Shown: positions 1 through 11,618, counted from the first letter of the stretch. The stretch: DNA of 64,000 bases from Hypericum androsaemum (GCA_963995505.1 OZ023197.1:1037001-1101000), one strand, 5' to 3'. Translations and numbers: made by a program. The notes: a model not told the origin generated them from the letters alone.

Positions 1-41
1 TTCGAAAATGTAATTGGTTAAAATATTATATTTTTTATAAT

Positions 42-297
42 TGTGATACCCCGTTAATTATCTGTACTGAAAAGTCTTTAGTTATTTGATTTGTACTATC
101 CATATCAACAGGGTGCACCTTCTTTTCTGGCACACATCTTGAGAGAACTCCAAGGTTAACGCGTTTGACCGGGAGTAGTATTAGGATAGATGACCTACTG
201 GGAAGCTTCCCAGGGTGCGTGCGAGTAAGGACAAAGCATGCTGGAAAAGACCTGTGTTGCTCTGTGGAGCTAGTCGATCGAATCACGGGGTATTATA
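42..297 (+). repeat. Cassandra 5' LTR with 5S rRNA-like segment
   Basis: Starts TGTGATACCCCG and ends CGGGGTATTATA, so the ends are nearly inverted. The 5S-like segment runs roughly 105-215. Its clearest part, 170-203 (gagtagtattaggatag, then atgacctactgggaag), is the 3' half of plant 5S rRNA with the internal control region. This copy has more changes from 5S than the 3' LTR has. Confidence 0.88.
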
Positions 298-299
298 TA

Positions 300-311
300 T
301 GGTATCAGAGC
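300..311 (+). other. Primer binding site (initiator tRNA-Met)
   Basis: TGGTATCAGAGC, the standard plant LTR-retrotransposon primer site complementary to the 3' end of initiator methionine tRNA, 2 bp downstream of the 5' LTR. Confidence 0.9.
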
Positions 312-410
312 GACCTCGGCTTGTACGGTATGGTTCGAGGATCGAACGTACCTGCAACCGAGGGATTCTGGGACTGTCTGTATCTGGCGCGACGAGGACG
401 TCGCGTATTT

Positions 411-423
411 AAGGAGGGGTGAA
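411..423 (+). other. Polypurine tract of the Cassandra element
   Basis: AAGGAGGGGTGAA directly precedes the 3' LTR start. It is the expected position for the plus-strand primer in reverse transcription. Confidence 0.8.
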
Positions 424-679
424 TGTAATACCCCGTTAATGATCTGTACTGAAAAGCCTTTAGTGATTTGATTGGTACTATCCATATCAACAAGGTGCAC
501 ATTCTTTTCTGGCACATATTTTGAGAGAACTTCAAAGTTAACGCGTTTGACCGGGAGTAGTATCAGGATGGGTGACCTCCTGGGAAGCTTCCCAGGATGC
601 GTGCGAGTGAGGACAAAACATGCTGGAAAAAATCTGTGTTGGTCTGTGGAGCCAGTCGATCGAATCACGGAACATTACA
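424..679 (+). repeat. Cassandra 3' LTR with 5S rRNA-like segment
   Basis: Starts TGTAATACCCCG and ends GGAACATTACA. The 5S-like segment is about 490-597; within it, 'gagtagtatcaggatgggtg' then 'acctcctgggaag' follows plant 5S rRNA closely, including the region that carries the pol III internal promoter (box C). Confidence 0.88.
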
Positions 680-1215
680 GTAATTCTGTATGATTTAACT
701 CATATTTGTCAATTTTATGGGTGTGTATGTATTAACAAATTTAATTAAAGTTGTCGTGCCTTTTTCTTTTATAAACTTGCGTTTATTTTACGAGGAGAAA
801 ATGTCTTTGTTCAAGGTTTTATTTTGATTGATATTAACTCATTTGAGTTTGGCACTAACTATCTGTAATCTCGGGCCGAATATAAACTTTGTACTCGTGA
901 TGTTATCAACGACACTATTTTTCTGGTACATTTTTTTTCAATAAATTTTAATGCATCAGAGTTTTAAAAAAACTTGACGAGGTCTCGCGCGCATTCTTCA
1001 TTTACTTCTAAAAAGACTCATATCTGAACATTTTCTGTGATGAATTTTCCAACTTCGAATCCAATATGACTGGTGATTTTATTGGAACCTTAGTTTGAGC
1101 CTATTGTTGATGATGACTTGGATTATGTTATTGAAATTAAACCTTTTCCATCAAGCAAAGTATGACTTTTGGTCATTCAAGTTATTTTGTTTGTTAAGAA
1201 ACCGAAAGGTTACTT
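680..1215. other. No gene recognised
   Basis: AT-rich DNA with no long open frame, RNA gene or clear repeat that I could identify. Confidence 0.5.
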
Positions 1216-2820
1216 GATGAGTGTGTAAACGCTCATGTTCTGTCGTATGTTTCGAGTGTGTTTAGTCAAGTTTTGAGTTATATTCATCATGTCATGTCAA
1301 GTCTTATGATCATTTTAGTATATTTATGTTCGGGAATGGATTTCTACCCATTGTCCTATTTTGTAGGAAATTGGGGCTCAATGAAGGTCGTTGGAGGGGT
1401 GATTTCAAGAGATCATATTGCAAGAGTCATAACTTTCTACTCGAGCATCGGATTATAACGCATAAGATACCGTTGGAAAGCTTGAAGAGAGATCTACATT
1501 TTGTCTTTTATAGTCAAAGTCAAATTCGGAGTGGAAGAGGATCAAAAATGAAAAATACGAAGATTTAATGAAGCTGTGCAGGCCAACTAGCGACGGGGAG
1601 TCAACTAGCGGCCGCCAGTGAAAGTGGAAAGGCTCCCCGTCGCTAGTTGACTAGCGATCGCTAGTCGGGAAGCACAGAGATTTACGAAGGGGTCGAACTG
1701 GCGGCCGCTACTCAACTAGCGATCGCTAGTTCGCCCAACGCAGCTTTAGTCCGACTTCTTATTTAGTTATGATTTCGGATCCGCTGAAGGAAATATTCGA
1801 CTTTTAGCCTCCTGTTTCGGCTTTAGGACTTAAGGTATATTATTTATATTATTATTTGGCTAGTTAAACTTCCAATTTAGATTAACCTCCTCTAGGTTTT
1901 CCTAATTTTGTATTTAGATTCGTGGCTATATATAAGCCTTAGGAGACAATTCACGGGGGACGTTTTTGGAGGATATTACTACTGCAATATTTTGAACAAC
2001 CTTTAGAGCTTAATAAAGGGACGGTTCCAATTAGCTACGGGGAGAGGATTGGCAAAACTTGACCATCACGACTAAGCTTTTTCTTCCTCTATCTTTTATG
2101 TTAATTGATATCATGTTCTTCGTTAATCTTTTGTGCTTTGTTAACATGATTAGCGAGTAGTTCTCTTGCGAGTGCGATGCCCTAATTATGTGATTACTCG
2201 TCTATGTTAGCTATGGTTTGATTATCTTTCGTAGTAGTTGTCAATTGATGATCTTAATGCTTAATCTAACTTGATCACTTAGATTATGATTTTAGTTGAT
2301 AATAATGGACCGGAAGGCATTAGAATCAACGGAAGAGTCAATTGACATGTCTTAAGGTATTAATGAGGAATCTTGATACTAAGGGATAACCCGATAGGAG
2401 TGAACTTCATAATTAAATTTAGTTTAATTCTTGGTCTAATTAATGAGCGGAAGCGTTGATTAGTAATCATGAACTATTCTAGCTTAGTTTTGTCATCCTA
2501 ATGAGCGGAAGCGTTAGGGAGATGCATTAGAACACTCCGGGTACTAGTTAGAACTTCATAAAAACCATAGTCTCGACATAGATGGGTAGTCCATAAGGGT
2601 ATCGTGCTCGTTTATCTCCATTGATTTACAACTCGTCTTTTATTTGCGTTTCCGATCTAGTTTTATTTACTTTACAATCTTTTAATCGCCTAGCTTCACA
2701 TAATTATTTGCATTGATTTTGTGTTCAACCCTCAGTTCGAAACCCTACTTACTCACTATACTATTTGATTGTGCGTTTAATTGCTTATCAATTTTGCGTA
2801 CATCATTACTGAAACAAGAT
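1216..2820 (+). mobile_element. Gypsy-like LTR/leader fragment (Tat/Athila style)
   Basis: The composition resembles the long non-coding LTR and leader of plant Ty3/gypsy elements: a palindrome-rich core (1583-1732), a TATA-like ctatatataagcc near 1926-1938, repeated 'aatgagcggaagcgtt' phrases (2442 and 2500), and a tail around 2727-2800 of the 'ttcgaaaccctacttactcacta' kind often seen before the primer site. No gag-pol frame is present and I could not find the second LTR, so this would be a solo or truncated copy. Boundaries are approximate. Confidence 0.45.
1583..1732. repeat. Nested inverted repeats and palindromes
   Basis: CAACTAGCGACGGGGA (1583-1598) is the reverse complement of 1634-1649. 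CTAGCGGCCGCCAGT (about 1605-1619) pairs with ACTGGCGGCCGCTACT near 1697-1712. AACTAGCGATCGCTAGTT (about 1715-1732) is a perfect palindrome, and a shorter version lies at 1650-1665. Confidence 0.85.
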
Positions 2821-3510
2821 TTATCAGAAAATTCGTGTTTAAGGAAGTAATGTTGCATTTGCAATTAATCGTTTTAATACTCAAAGCCGACTTTAATTGA
2901 ATGGATTTTAAAGTATATCGCAAGCAATCCCAAACGTTCTAATTAGAAACCTTCTACCCAAAATAATTACATTAGGTCAAACTGAATAAAAGACGGTAAT
3001 GACCACTTTAGTGACTCTAGATAGAGAAGTAAATCTTGACTATAGAAATTCGAGTCGAATTGGATCATTATAATTATTCACAAATATGGAATAAGGTAGA
3101 ATGAAGGAGAAATTCTTTATTAATTATTACGTTGGAAACCTTTGTATATGTGCTGCGTCCTTTTAAAACGTGATTGCTGCGTCCTTTTAAAACGTGATTC
3201 ATCATAATTTCAGAATATCCTAACAAAGTTACTCAATTTATTCAGGTTCAAAATCCGTCCAACTAAACACAAAAAAGTAGCCATCAATAAGCCCTGCTTC
3301 GATAATTGGTTGATAATGGCGTATCCAACCTAAATCGAAAACGAATAGAAAACGACCACTCCTAGAGTCAGATCAAACTATCAAGATCCCAATAGATCTC
3401 AATCAAGTTACTCCCATTTGAGGATTACACAAAAATAATATCCGATTTCTCTCCAAAATTTTGCATTTCTGGTGGGTGAGATCGAATGTATGACATATAC
3501 ACTGGACCTA
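2821..3510. other. No gene recognised; one short tandem repeat
   Basis: AT-rich DNA without a credible reading frame. The only structure I see is a direct duplication of the 24-mer beginning GCTGCGTCCTTTTAAAACG at 3152-3175 and 3176-3199. Confidence 0.5.
3152..3199. repeat. Perfect 24-bp tandem duplication
   Basis: Two adjacent copies of a 24-bp unit starting GCTGCGTCC and ending ACGTGATT. Confidence 0.9.
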
Positions 3511-4092
3511 TGTAACGCCGCATGATCTCATCATCTTTTTTAACGTGTCTTGTCCTCATTCACACACATTTTTGAAAACTTCGAGAGGTCACTAATTCTG
3601 AAATTACTCCAGGTTAGTACAATCAAATTACTTAACTTTTTCTTAACATATTCGATGTGTCAAATTCATCCCTCTTAAATACATGACATCATCGTCACAC
3701 CATATTCGTAAAATTTCAAAATCTCTCATTTTTTGGTATGTGATCGATTTATCCATGTCTCCCTTCACCTTGAATGCTTGCAAGGAGCCGCTCTTAGTCT
3801 GTTCACTCTCACACCGGTGATCACTTTCTGCCCTCTAGGCCTAAGCATCACATGCCCTCTAGCTTCAACTTGGTTAATTCCCGAACTACACCGAGCTAGT
3901 TGAGATTTTGCTGTGATATCACTTGCAATGCTCTGCGATCTGACCGACTATCTTCATAAACTAACATGAATTTTTTCCAGCGTGCTTGAAATTCTCTCAA
4001 GATGTTTACCATAAAAGGAGGCACACCTTATTGATATAGATAATATAATCAAATCACTTAAGTTTTTTTTATAACATATCTGGGGTATCATA
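3511..4092 (-). mobile_element. Degenerate Cassandra TRIM relic
   Basis: Reverse-strand remains of the element seen at 42-679. The left repeat (about 3511-3663) starts TGTAACGCCGCATGATCTC and keeps the 5S-derived block in reverse (gtcctcattcacacacat, then gaggtcactaattctgaaat). The right repeat (about 3930-4092) keeps the other half (ttctctcaagatgtttacc, ttgatatagataatataatc) and ends ggggtatcata. A decayed primer site (gctgtgatatca, near 3910-3921) lies beside the right repeat. Each LTR has lost a different portion, so neither is complete. Confidence 0.7.
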
Positions 4093-4266
4093 ATTTAACT
4101 TCGGCATTCAACAAATTTAGACGAATTCACAAAAAAGTTATTCTAATTTAACTCCAGTATAAATACTTGTTGAAAGAGAAATATCACCATTCGAAAGTTA
4201 TTTCGACTCGAATATAATACAATTACATCAATATAATGAACTCCAACTGATGTGAACTCCGTTTCG

Positions 4267-4588
4267 GATCCATATTAGGAATATAAGTCATGATCAAGTT
4301 AGATTCCTAATAAGTTAGTTACTTGGTGATCTAGTTAGATTATTAATCAATTAGTTACTTGGTGATCAAGTTAGATTACTAATCAATTAGTTACTTGGTA
4401 ATAAAGTTTTTAACTCCTATACATAAGACCACATATATAAGAGTCACAAACTTGATTACCAAGTAACTAATTGATTATGAATCTAACTTGATTATCAAGT
4501 AACTAATTGATTAGAAATCTAACTAGATCACCAAGTAACTAACTTATTAGGAATCTAACTTGATCATAACTTCTATTCCTAATAATCC
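4267..4588. repeat. Long inverted repeat (foldback/MITE-like hairpin)
   Basis: Two arms of about 148 bp (4267-4414 and 4441-4588) are reverse complements with scattered mismatches, around a loop of about 26 bp. Each arm is itself built from three tandem units of about 48 bp containing ttagttacttggtgatcaag. Transcription would give a long double-stranded RNA stem. I could not settle a target-site duplication. Confidence 0.85.
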
Positions 4589-7500
4589 ACGCGTAAGCTG
4601 GATCTTCTATGTTCAGATTGATAGAAATCTCAACATGTTGTTTACTCCTTAGCAAGAATCTCGGTATGAAGAACCTCGACCCGCTGCTGTAGAAAAATAA
4701 GAACATTGATTTAGTGAAGACGCCACAAATGCTGATGTAGATACGCTTGATAAGTTGAAGGTGAACGCGACAGAATCACTCAGTTGTATTCAAATAATTT
4801 CGTAGAACCAAGAGAGCAAAGTCCACGTTTTTGTATACAAATTATTCTCTTCATTCTCATTGATAATGCCTCTATATGTAGGCAGAAAGTTACAAGGAGA
4901 TTTTTATTGAGACAAAACTCCTAACTATGTTAAAACTATAATTAGAAAGGGAAACTAATAAGAAAAAAAACTCTAACCCTACTAGGAATGCTCAAAAATA
5001 TGATACACCTTCCTAAATAGAACTAAAACGATTAGAACTCCTAATAAAATGAAATTACCTCATAATTGACTTCTTAAATAGACTAGAATTCTTAGAAAAC
5101 GAAATAAATATGTGATTAACTTCCTAAACAGACTCGAAATCTTCAAAAACAAAAATATTACATAATTTAGACTTCTCACATATGTGATTCATATCACCAA
5201 CACTCTCTTTTCTACTCCGATTGGCAAGAGACACGAAAGAGAGAACTATCTCGAAGTTTTTAAGTTCTGACCCAAACTTTGGAGTTTTTCTATTCATTCA
5301 TGTCCATTTTTTCCTTTTTTGGGATGCATCAGACAAATTTAAGCATCGCCCAAGTCCAATGCAACTCACATTCTGCATCAACCTGAATTAATTTTTTCTA
5401 AAAGAAAAGAAAAACAAATCTTCACAATCATCCAGTACAATAATACGATATGGAGACTCGGGAAATTAAAGAAAAATAAAACAAATGATGTTAAAAGCTT
5501 GGGTGCAGAGACAGAGTAAACAGGTTGGCAACATGTGCATGGATTGTACGGTTCCAAAGGACAAGTGTGATTGAAAGCATCGGAACAATCTATCTATTTT
5601 GAGACATTTCGTTTAACAAAAAGTGTCGATTTTAAATTATTAAAAATATTTTAATATTATATATTTATTGGTAAGATTCTACTACTATTTAAATATTTTA
5701 TCAAATTCAAATATAAATTAGTTGTGCAATAAACATCGGATCGGATAGTGGAAAAAATCTTAGACATCTCATTAAATATATTGTCCTAGCTAGCTGCTTC
5801 CACCCCCGTCGCCTCAGGATCCATATATATTTATAAATGGATATATAGAGCTTAGCTTTCCCAAATATCTGAGATGATACCCAACAATCTCATTTATGGC
5901 AATTAGTTGCCATCCAAAATCGACCTTATCTCACTTGCCCACGAGTGGGAGCTACTTACTATACCTAAGCTAGTACACTCACCCTCCTCTTCCTCCAAGC
6001 CCCATGTAGTTAACTGAAGATTCTAGATAGATCCCGTCTCCTTTTCATTTTCCAAAAATTATTTGGTATCCCAAAACCTACTGATATAAGCGATCATACC
6101 GTATGGATCAAACTTTCCAAATTAATACGGGAGAGAGAAAATTTAAAATTTTTACTTAAAAGAAGCAAAAAAAAATTATATGCTCAAAAGGATTGTTGAT
6201 CTAGTAAATACAAACTACAAAAACAACTTCAAATGAGTTCTTAAACAATATAGTTTTACTTCCCCTCAGATAACTCTATGATTTTTCAAGGTAAAAGTGC
6301 CCCTGACCAAGTACAAAAATCTATCCTTTTTCTCCAACCCCGAGGAAAAAATATTTTGAATTCTCATCGAATTAATTTACTGAATTAAGATAATCTCTGT
6401 GATAAATATTTATTAAAAGAGTTTTGTCCGGTACTCGTACCATGGCTTTTCCTTTTAGTGATCTCTTCTTTGTTAAAAAGTCGAAGGTGTAATAGATTGC
6501 ATGCGCTGTAGTTGGCACCAATTGTCGGTACAGCTAGCCGTACAAATTTTTTTATCGGACTTTATTAATAATAATATTTGATATTCACAAATCTATTTAA
6601 CGTGAAATATTAATGATAATATTTGATAATCGGAGTACATTGCTATGAGAGAGAGAAACTGAGAAAGCCATGTTACGAGTACGAACAACTACCGGATCCT
6701 TTAATAAGGTCCCACTTGGGATTTCTTTCGCAGCAGGTGCTTCCCTTGATTTCAACCCCACTTCCCATCAAATCTCGTCGATTTCTAATAATTTAGAATC
6801 GAGGATCGAGAAAGATTTTATTTGTCAAGGACAACTCTTTTAGAATTGTGTATTATGTTCATGAAATTCAAACTCACAATTTTAGTTGCCTTTTTTTCTT
6901 ATGTTGAAATTAATTTGATATTCAGAGAATTATTGATAAAATAAGTTTGGATTTGAGTCGAGTACCGTGAGATGGATGACAAAATTATCAATGTCAAATT
7001 ATCTCTTAGTTACGTTTTTAAGGGTTTAAGCTCATAACTCTATTTAAATTATAACAAAATCTACAAGCTTGGCAGTAAAATCTCTTTTTTATATATATTT
7101 ATGGTCAATGCAAATTAATGGCAGATACGTTACATATAATAGATCTGAAAGTTTCAAGGCCACGTTCTTTTAAGCATGTGGTTACGTGAGTACTAGTAGA
7201 AAATCTTTAGGTGTTCCATGTCTATGTGGTAATTACTCTCCATCTTGAACATATTATCATGGTTAATGCTAACACATGTTGTGTTTTATCCATTTCAAAA
7301 GTACACTAGCCCAAAAAGTTGCAAATACAATTCAACATTTTTCCCGAAATCAACTCATACTCATACATAGACATTTATACTACCGATTAATTTAAGTTCG
7401 AATATTATTGTACCACAAATAATGATAAAATTCTTTGCATCAAATTTCAACACAACTGCATTTTAAAGTATTTTTCTTGCAATGAAACAGCAATATATAC

Positions 7501-8215
7501 TACATAGATCTGAAATTTCCCATGGTGGTCTTTTGTATCAATTCTTATATAAGGTGGCTCTTCCGATAGTGACTTTTTACACTCACTATAGGTAGATAAA
7601 TTTTTTACGCTTGTAAATAAATTTATATATCCGTCAAATCATCAGCACGTACATAAACTGTCTAAATAGAAGTTACGACCCCCTCTTTCACACGTATAAA
7701 CTGCACTAAATAATATGATACTCTCAATGGATTTGAATTCAAAAACTCATTAGCTGAACTAAATATTTTGCGACTTTCACTAACTCTCGTCGCATGTATT
7801 AATTAGTGCATTACCTAACAAGAAATCGATCCCAATAGTTCAATTTTAGGTGGTATTTAGGCGAGTACTCTGACTTTGAAAAGCATCTCATAATTCTTGT
7901 ACTGTAATCCTATCCACTGCAATTTTACCACGTAACGGTCAGCCGCCTAAACGTAGGAAAGTTTAGACTTGCAAAGAAAGCTAGCAAAGTTTATTCGTTC
8001 GCAGCTAGAAAATTGTACATTTCAATAGGTCTGGTGGTTGTTTAGTGAGTTTGTTTGGTAAGAATTTTGGTGAGACATTGTTATAATCTAATTAGAGTAT
8101 AAGTTTGACCGAAACATGTAAATGTAGTTGCGCTAACTTTAGTCAACAATTTTGTCATTTTTTTATAGTTCAACCTAATTTGAGTTTGAATTAATTAGGT
8201 AGTATAGTAAATGTA
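4589..8215. other. No gene recognised (3.6 kb)
   Basis: AT-rich intergenic DNA. No open frame above 60 codons and no splice-consistent homologous exon was recognised on either strand. No element ends were identified. Confidence 0.5.
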
Positions 8216-8283
8216 TGAATAATGTTAATGTTTAGGGCTTTGGATTGGGTGAATAATGTTAATGTTTAGGGCTTTGAATTAGG
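8216..8283. repeat. 34-bp tandem duplication
   Basis: Two adjacent copies of a 34-bp unit starting TGAATAATGTTAATGTTTAG, with two mismatches near the end. Confidence 0.9.
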
Positions 8284-8329
8284 TATGGAGTGAAGAAAAT
8301 GTTGTCTAGTAGGAGGTGGTGTATTTGAT

Positions 8330-9010
8330 TAGGATCTAAGTCGAGACAAGAGTTTCACTCTTTCTCTGTAAGATGAGATTACCCCGTATTCAGTGCTTAC
8401 GGGCTACGGCAATTGTCCCCAAGATACAACGACTTCGCACTTCAAGATCGTAGAACGACGACTCTCGAAGCCTCGGCAAACTTTTTTGATACTCGGAACT
8501 TTTCTGAGAGAGAGAGAGAGATACTATAATTGCTAATGAATGCTTATGCAAGTTATAGTGGGGTGAGATGCAAATGAGGGGGAGAGGCCTATTTACAGGC
8601 TGCAGAGGGAGAGGAGGTAGGCACTTCCGAGGAGACGCGTTCGTTCGGCAGCAGGCAGGCTACTCTTCAGGCACCTCTTCAGCCATCCGGAGACACCCCT
8701 TCGCACACCAGATTTTGCCAGGCAGTTCGTGGCTCTTCAGTGCTCGTAGGCGCCCCTTTGGCAGGCGGCAGGTAGCACGCTCGTGTCCCTTCGGCAGCCT
8801 GTAGCTATTGCTCGCGATCCTTCAGTTGGACAGACCAGCCTTTTCGCACGTGCGCGACAAAGCACCCATTGCGACATGCGTCCAATGCGCCATGCGCACA
8901 CGAACGTGTGTGTGCTCGTGCTCGGATGGTGCTACGCACCATCCCCGTAGCATGTCCGAGTTGCCTTTCCAGGTGGTCAACTTAGTTCCTAGCTAACAAG
9001 GAGAATCTCC
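8330..9010. other. GC-rich island of unknown origin
   Basis: A distinctly GC-rich block in AT-rich surroundings. It contains two adjacent short open frames (8568-8804 and 8808-8996, +) that resemble nothing I know, and a (GA)n run near 8506-8521. The sequence before it (8340-8480) and the tail near 8985-9060 look like transposable-element LTR sequence, but I could not pair the ends. Confidence 0.35.
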
Positions 9011-9149
9011 TTATAAACTTGAAAAACTTTGTGCCAGTTTCCGATGTGGAATTGGTTTTCCTTTCCCATTCCCATCTTGGGCCTCCCACTTTGGGCCTTA
9101 CTACTTTGGGCCTTTGCATTGAAATGTCATTCAATTCCACTAGGAAATG

Positions 9150-9568
9150 ATTCCGAATGGTTTGTAGTAAAAGGGACTACGCTGGCATGCCCAGTTATGT
9201 GATACCGGCATGCCCTTTATGTAATACTGGCATGCCCTGTTATGTCATACTGGCCAGTGTATTTTTTTGTGTTTGCGATACTGGCATGTCCCGTTGACGA
9301 TACCTGTGACTTTTTTCATTTTGGTCGTGATTTTGTATTTTTGCAAAAAAGCCCTGACATGTCCAGTTATGTGATACCGACATGCCCTTTATGTGATATT
9401 GGCATGCCCCGTTATGTCATAGTGGCCAGTGTATTTTCTATTTTTGCGATACTGGTATGTCCCGTTGATGATACTGGCCCGCATGACTTTTTTCATTTTG
9501 GTCCCTGTAATTTTGTATTTTTGCCCAAAAAAATCCCGCGTGTCCTTCACTCCAAACTGTTCGGAATG
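9150..9568. mobile_element. TIR-bounded element with internal tandem repeats
   Basis: The left end ATTCCGAATGGTTTGTAGT and the reverse complement of the right end (ATTCCGAACAGTTTGGAGT) are similar terminal inverted repeats. Inside is an imperfect tandem duplication with a period near 172 bp (about 9183-9354 and 9355-9530). Each copy contains shorter repeats of the type 'catgcccngttatgtgatactgg'. No transposase frame is present. No target-site duplication could be assigned. Confidence 0.5.
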
Positions 9569-10640
9569 GGATATTCCGTACTCAATCCAGCCCCAATATT
9601 TAGATGTTAGATTAGAAATTGGTATGGTATACCTTATTAGAAACCGATCAACCAATTTACCTACTTGACTACATATCTAACATCAATTTCAAATTTTATT
9701 AACTAAATATTGTAAAACCCGCTTTAATTCGTAATCGGAATCCACACTTTTTTTTGCTAGACTTTATCTACATACTTTCAGCACACTCTAATATTCCAAA
9801 GTTGCAAGCATTCAAAAAAAATTTGCGCAAACCCAATTCGATTTCAATTCAAATAAAAAGGTACACAATAACGAGGTAGGGTGGACTCCATTCTAACGTT
9901 TTCCCTCCAAACTCTCATTTTCTCCACTCCCAAAACCAAAAGGGTAAAATACACTTGTTTTCTTGAATTAGTCGGATAAATAGATATCTAAAATATTTGA
10001 AATAGATTCGACAAAAAATAGCTAGTTAATACACCCTTCTTTTTTTTCTCTTCATAATTTACCTTAATCATTTACCAACAATTACTTATATCAACAAATA
10101 AGAATATTATTTTAACTTAATTATGTTCCGAATTCGAATTCTTAGAAATACAACATTTTTAAATATTGGTTAAAAAACTTTGTTGTCTTACAAAAATTTT
10201 ACCTAATTCGATTAGTCAAGGGATGTAAATGGTTATAAACTAAAAAAAATAACCTTGATCGTCCTATGTGTCCCCGTGGCAAGGGAAAGCCCAAAGAAAC
10301 TTCTTCTACCGTGCACGTGGACAATTAAATAAAAAATTGAAATATCGTGTTCGGTACTACATCGAACGTGCTAATCCAACTTTTCATAAATTGATCACAA
10401 GTACACTTCAGACCGCTAATTATTTATTTATTTACTATTATCGTTATTATATATTTCGTGTACATGGATGATAAAAAAAAGTTTTATTAGTCGTTACTTT
10501 TACAATGGAGGACAAATATCTCATTCTCCTCTGTACATTTTTTGAAAAAGTTAACCCTAAAATAAGGTTTAATAATATGCAACTCTGAATATAAAAGATT
10601 AAAAAATTAAGCAGAGTCGCAATTCACTATTTAGCATAAG
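9569..10640. other. No gene recognised (1.1 kb)
   Basis: AT-rich intergenic DNA. The short open frame at 10268-10471 has no recognisable features and is probably chance. Confidence 0.5.
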
Positions 10641-10645
10641 ATAAC

Positions 10646-10927
10646 TGTTAGGAATTCAGCAACTAGAGAACAAGATCGCGGAAAGAACACGGAACAAAAG
10701 AATTACGTGGTTCGGCCTAATGCCTACGTCCACGGTGAGAAAGGAGAACTTTTATTGATGGATCCGAGTCACAAAGCCATACAAAACCTTAGGGTAACAT
10801 GTCTTTATATAGAGACAAACCCTTGGTGTACAAGTAACCTATCTAGGTCTAATTAGGAGTCCAAAATCTAGTCAGAATAGGAATAGGAATAGGAAATAAG
10901 TCTTTCCTATTTCTCGCCATCCCAACA
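10646..10927 (-). repeat. Copia 3' LTR
   Basis: In element orientation it starts TGTTGGGATGGCGAG and ends CTGAATTCCTAACA. A purine-rich AAGGTGGAGA precedes it on the minus strand (PPT, about 10930-10940). Confidence 0.92.
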
Positions 10928-11313
10928 ATCTCCACCTTGGCGAGAAATCATCTCGTGGAAGAACCATGAAGCTCCACCCGAACTTCAACAAACTCTACCT
11001 TGACAAAACACCGCCCCATGAAGAACCATGAGATCTTGCAAAACCAATCCAACTCCACCGACTCCATCTCGGACCATAGATAACTGCATCAATAAGACCA
11101 TCTCAACTTTCTCTTCACCTTTTGTTCAATCACTTGGAGCTAGCCCCCAAGCTCGAGCTTCTGAGCTTGCTTGGCCTATTCTCTCCAACCTCCATCGAAC
11201 TCCAACTAGCAAGTCCACCTGCTGAAGCAAACTTGTGACCAATAGATGCGCTCTCTATTTTTTCGGTCAACCCCATGCTCCGCAACCTCGAACTGCTTCT
11301 CCGCTGGACCTTC

Positions 11314-11511
11314 TTACCTCATACCAATGCTACATGCCATAGCATACAAAGGGCAACCTTTTGTTCCACCAAGTAGAACCCTCGACATGCCACGAACTCC
11401 ACCGTTCGGCCTTGAGTGAGATACCTGATTCGCCCGTGGTGCTACCAACGGCTTCGTATTCCTCATGCAAAACCTACCCAACACCTTTGACGTGCACGTC
11501 TCTTTAGACAA
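11314..11511 (-). pseudogene. Copia reverse-transcriptase C-terminal remnant
   Basis: A 65-codon frame reading VLGRFCMRNTKPLV ... HSRP ... GCPLYAMACS. It corresponds to the segment of Copia RT that normally reads 'VLERFNMKNAKPVSTPL ... GSLMYAMVCTRPDI'. Only this stub survives, so everything between protease and the end of RT is deleted. The same stub occurs at 30280-30546. Confidence 0.75.
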
Positions 11512-11535
11512 CCATAGCGGGAACTTGCTAACTTT
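11433..11535. repeat. Inverted repeat arm inside Copia element (partner 12846-12949)
   Basis: About 103 bp here is the reverse complement of 12846-12949, with about two mismatches. This arm sits where the decayed relative at 30.2 kb also has it (after gag), so it is the original; the partner, between 5' LTR and gag, is the extra copy. Confidence 0.85.
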
Positions 11536-11618
11536 GTCTCCGCGAATCCCACATTCATGTCAAGCTTTCGCTCCATCACACAAGAGCTTTTCTCCCCTCT
11601 ATCAGAACGCAACAAAAT

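Larger units (their letters stand above)
42..679 (+). mobile_element. Cassandra-type TRIM retrotransposon, complete
   Basis: A 638-bp element with two direct repeats of equal length (256 bp: 42-297 and 424-679) and only 126 bp between them. A tRNA-iMet primer binding site (TGGTATCAGAGC) begins 2 bp after the first repeat, and a purine tract (AAGGAGGGGTGAA) lies directly before the second. Five-base flanks ATAAT (37-41) and GTAAT (680-684) look like a target-site duplication with one change. Both LTRs contain a segment matching 5S rRNA, the diagnostic trait of the Cassandra family. It has no coding capacity, so any movement would rely on proteins supplied by other elements. Confidence 0.92.

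Noticed and set aside
1258..1568. Two overlapping 66- and 80-codon frames
   Set aside because: They lie in LTR-like non-coding sequence and show no protein features.
10268..10471. Short open frame MSPWQGKAQRNFFY...
   Set aside because: No homology recalled, no splice or promoter context; AT-rich surroundings.
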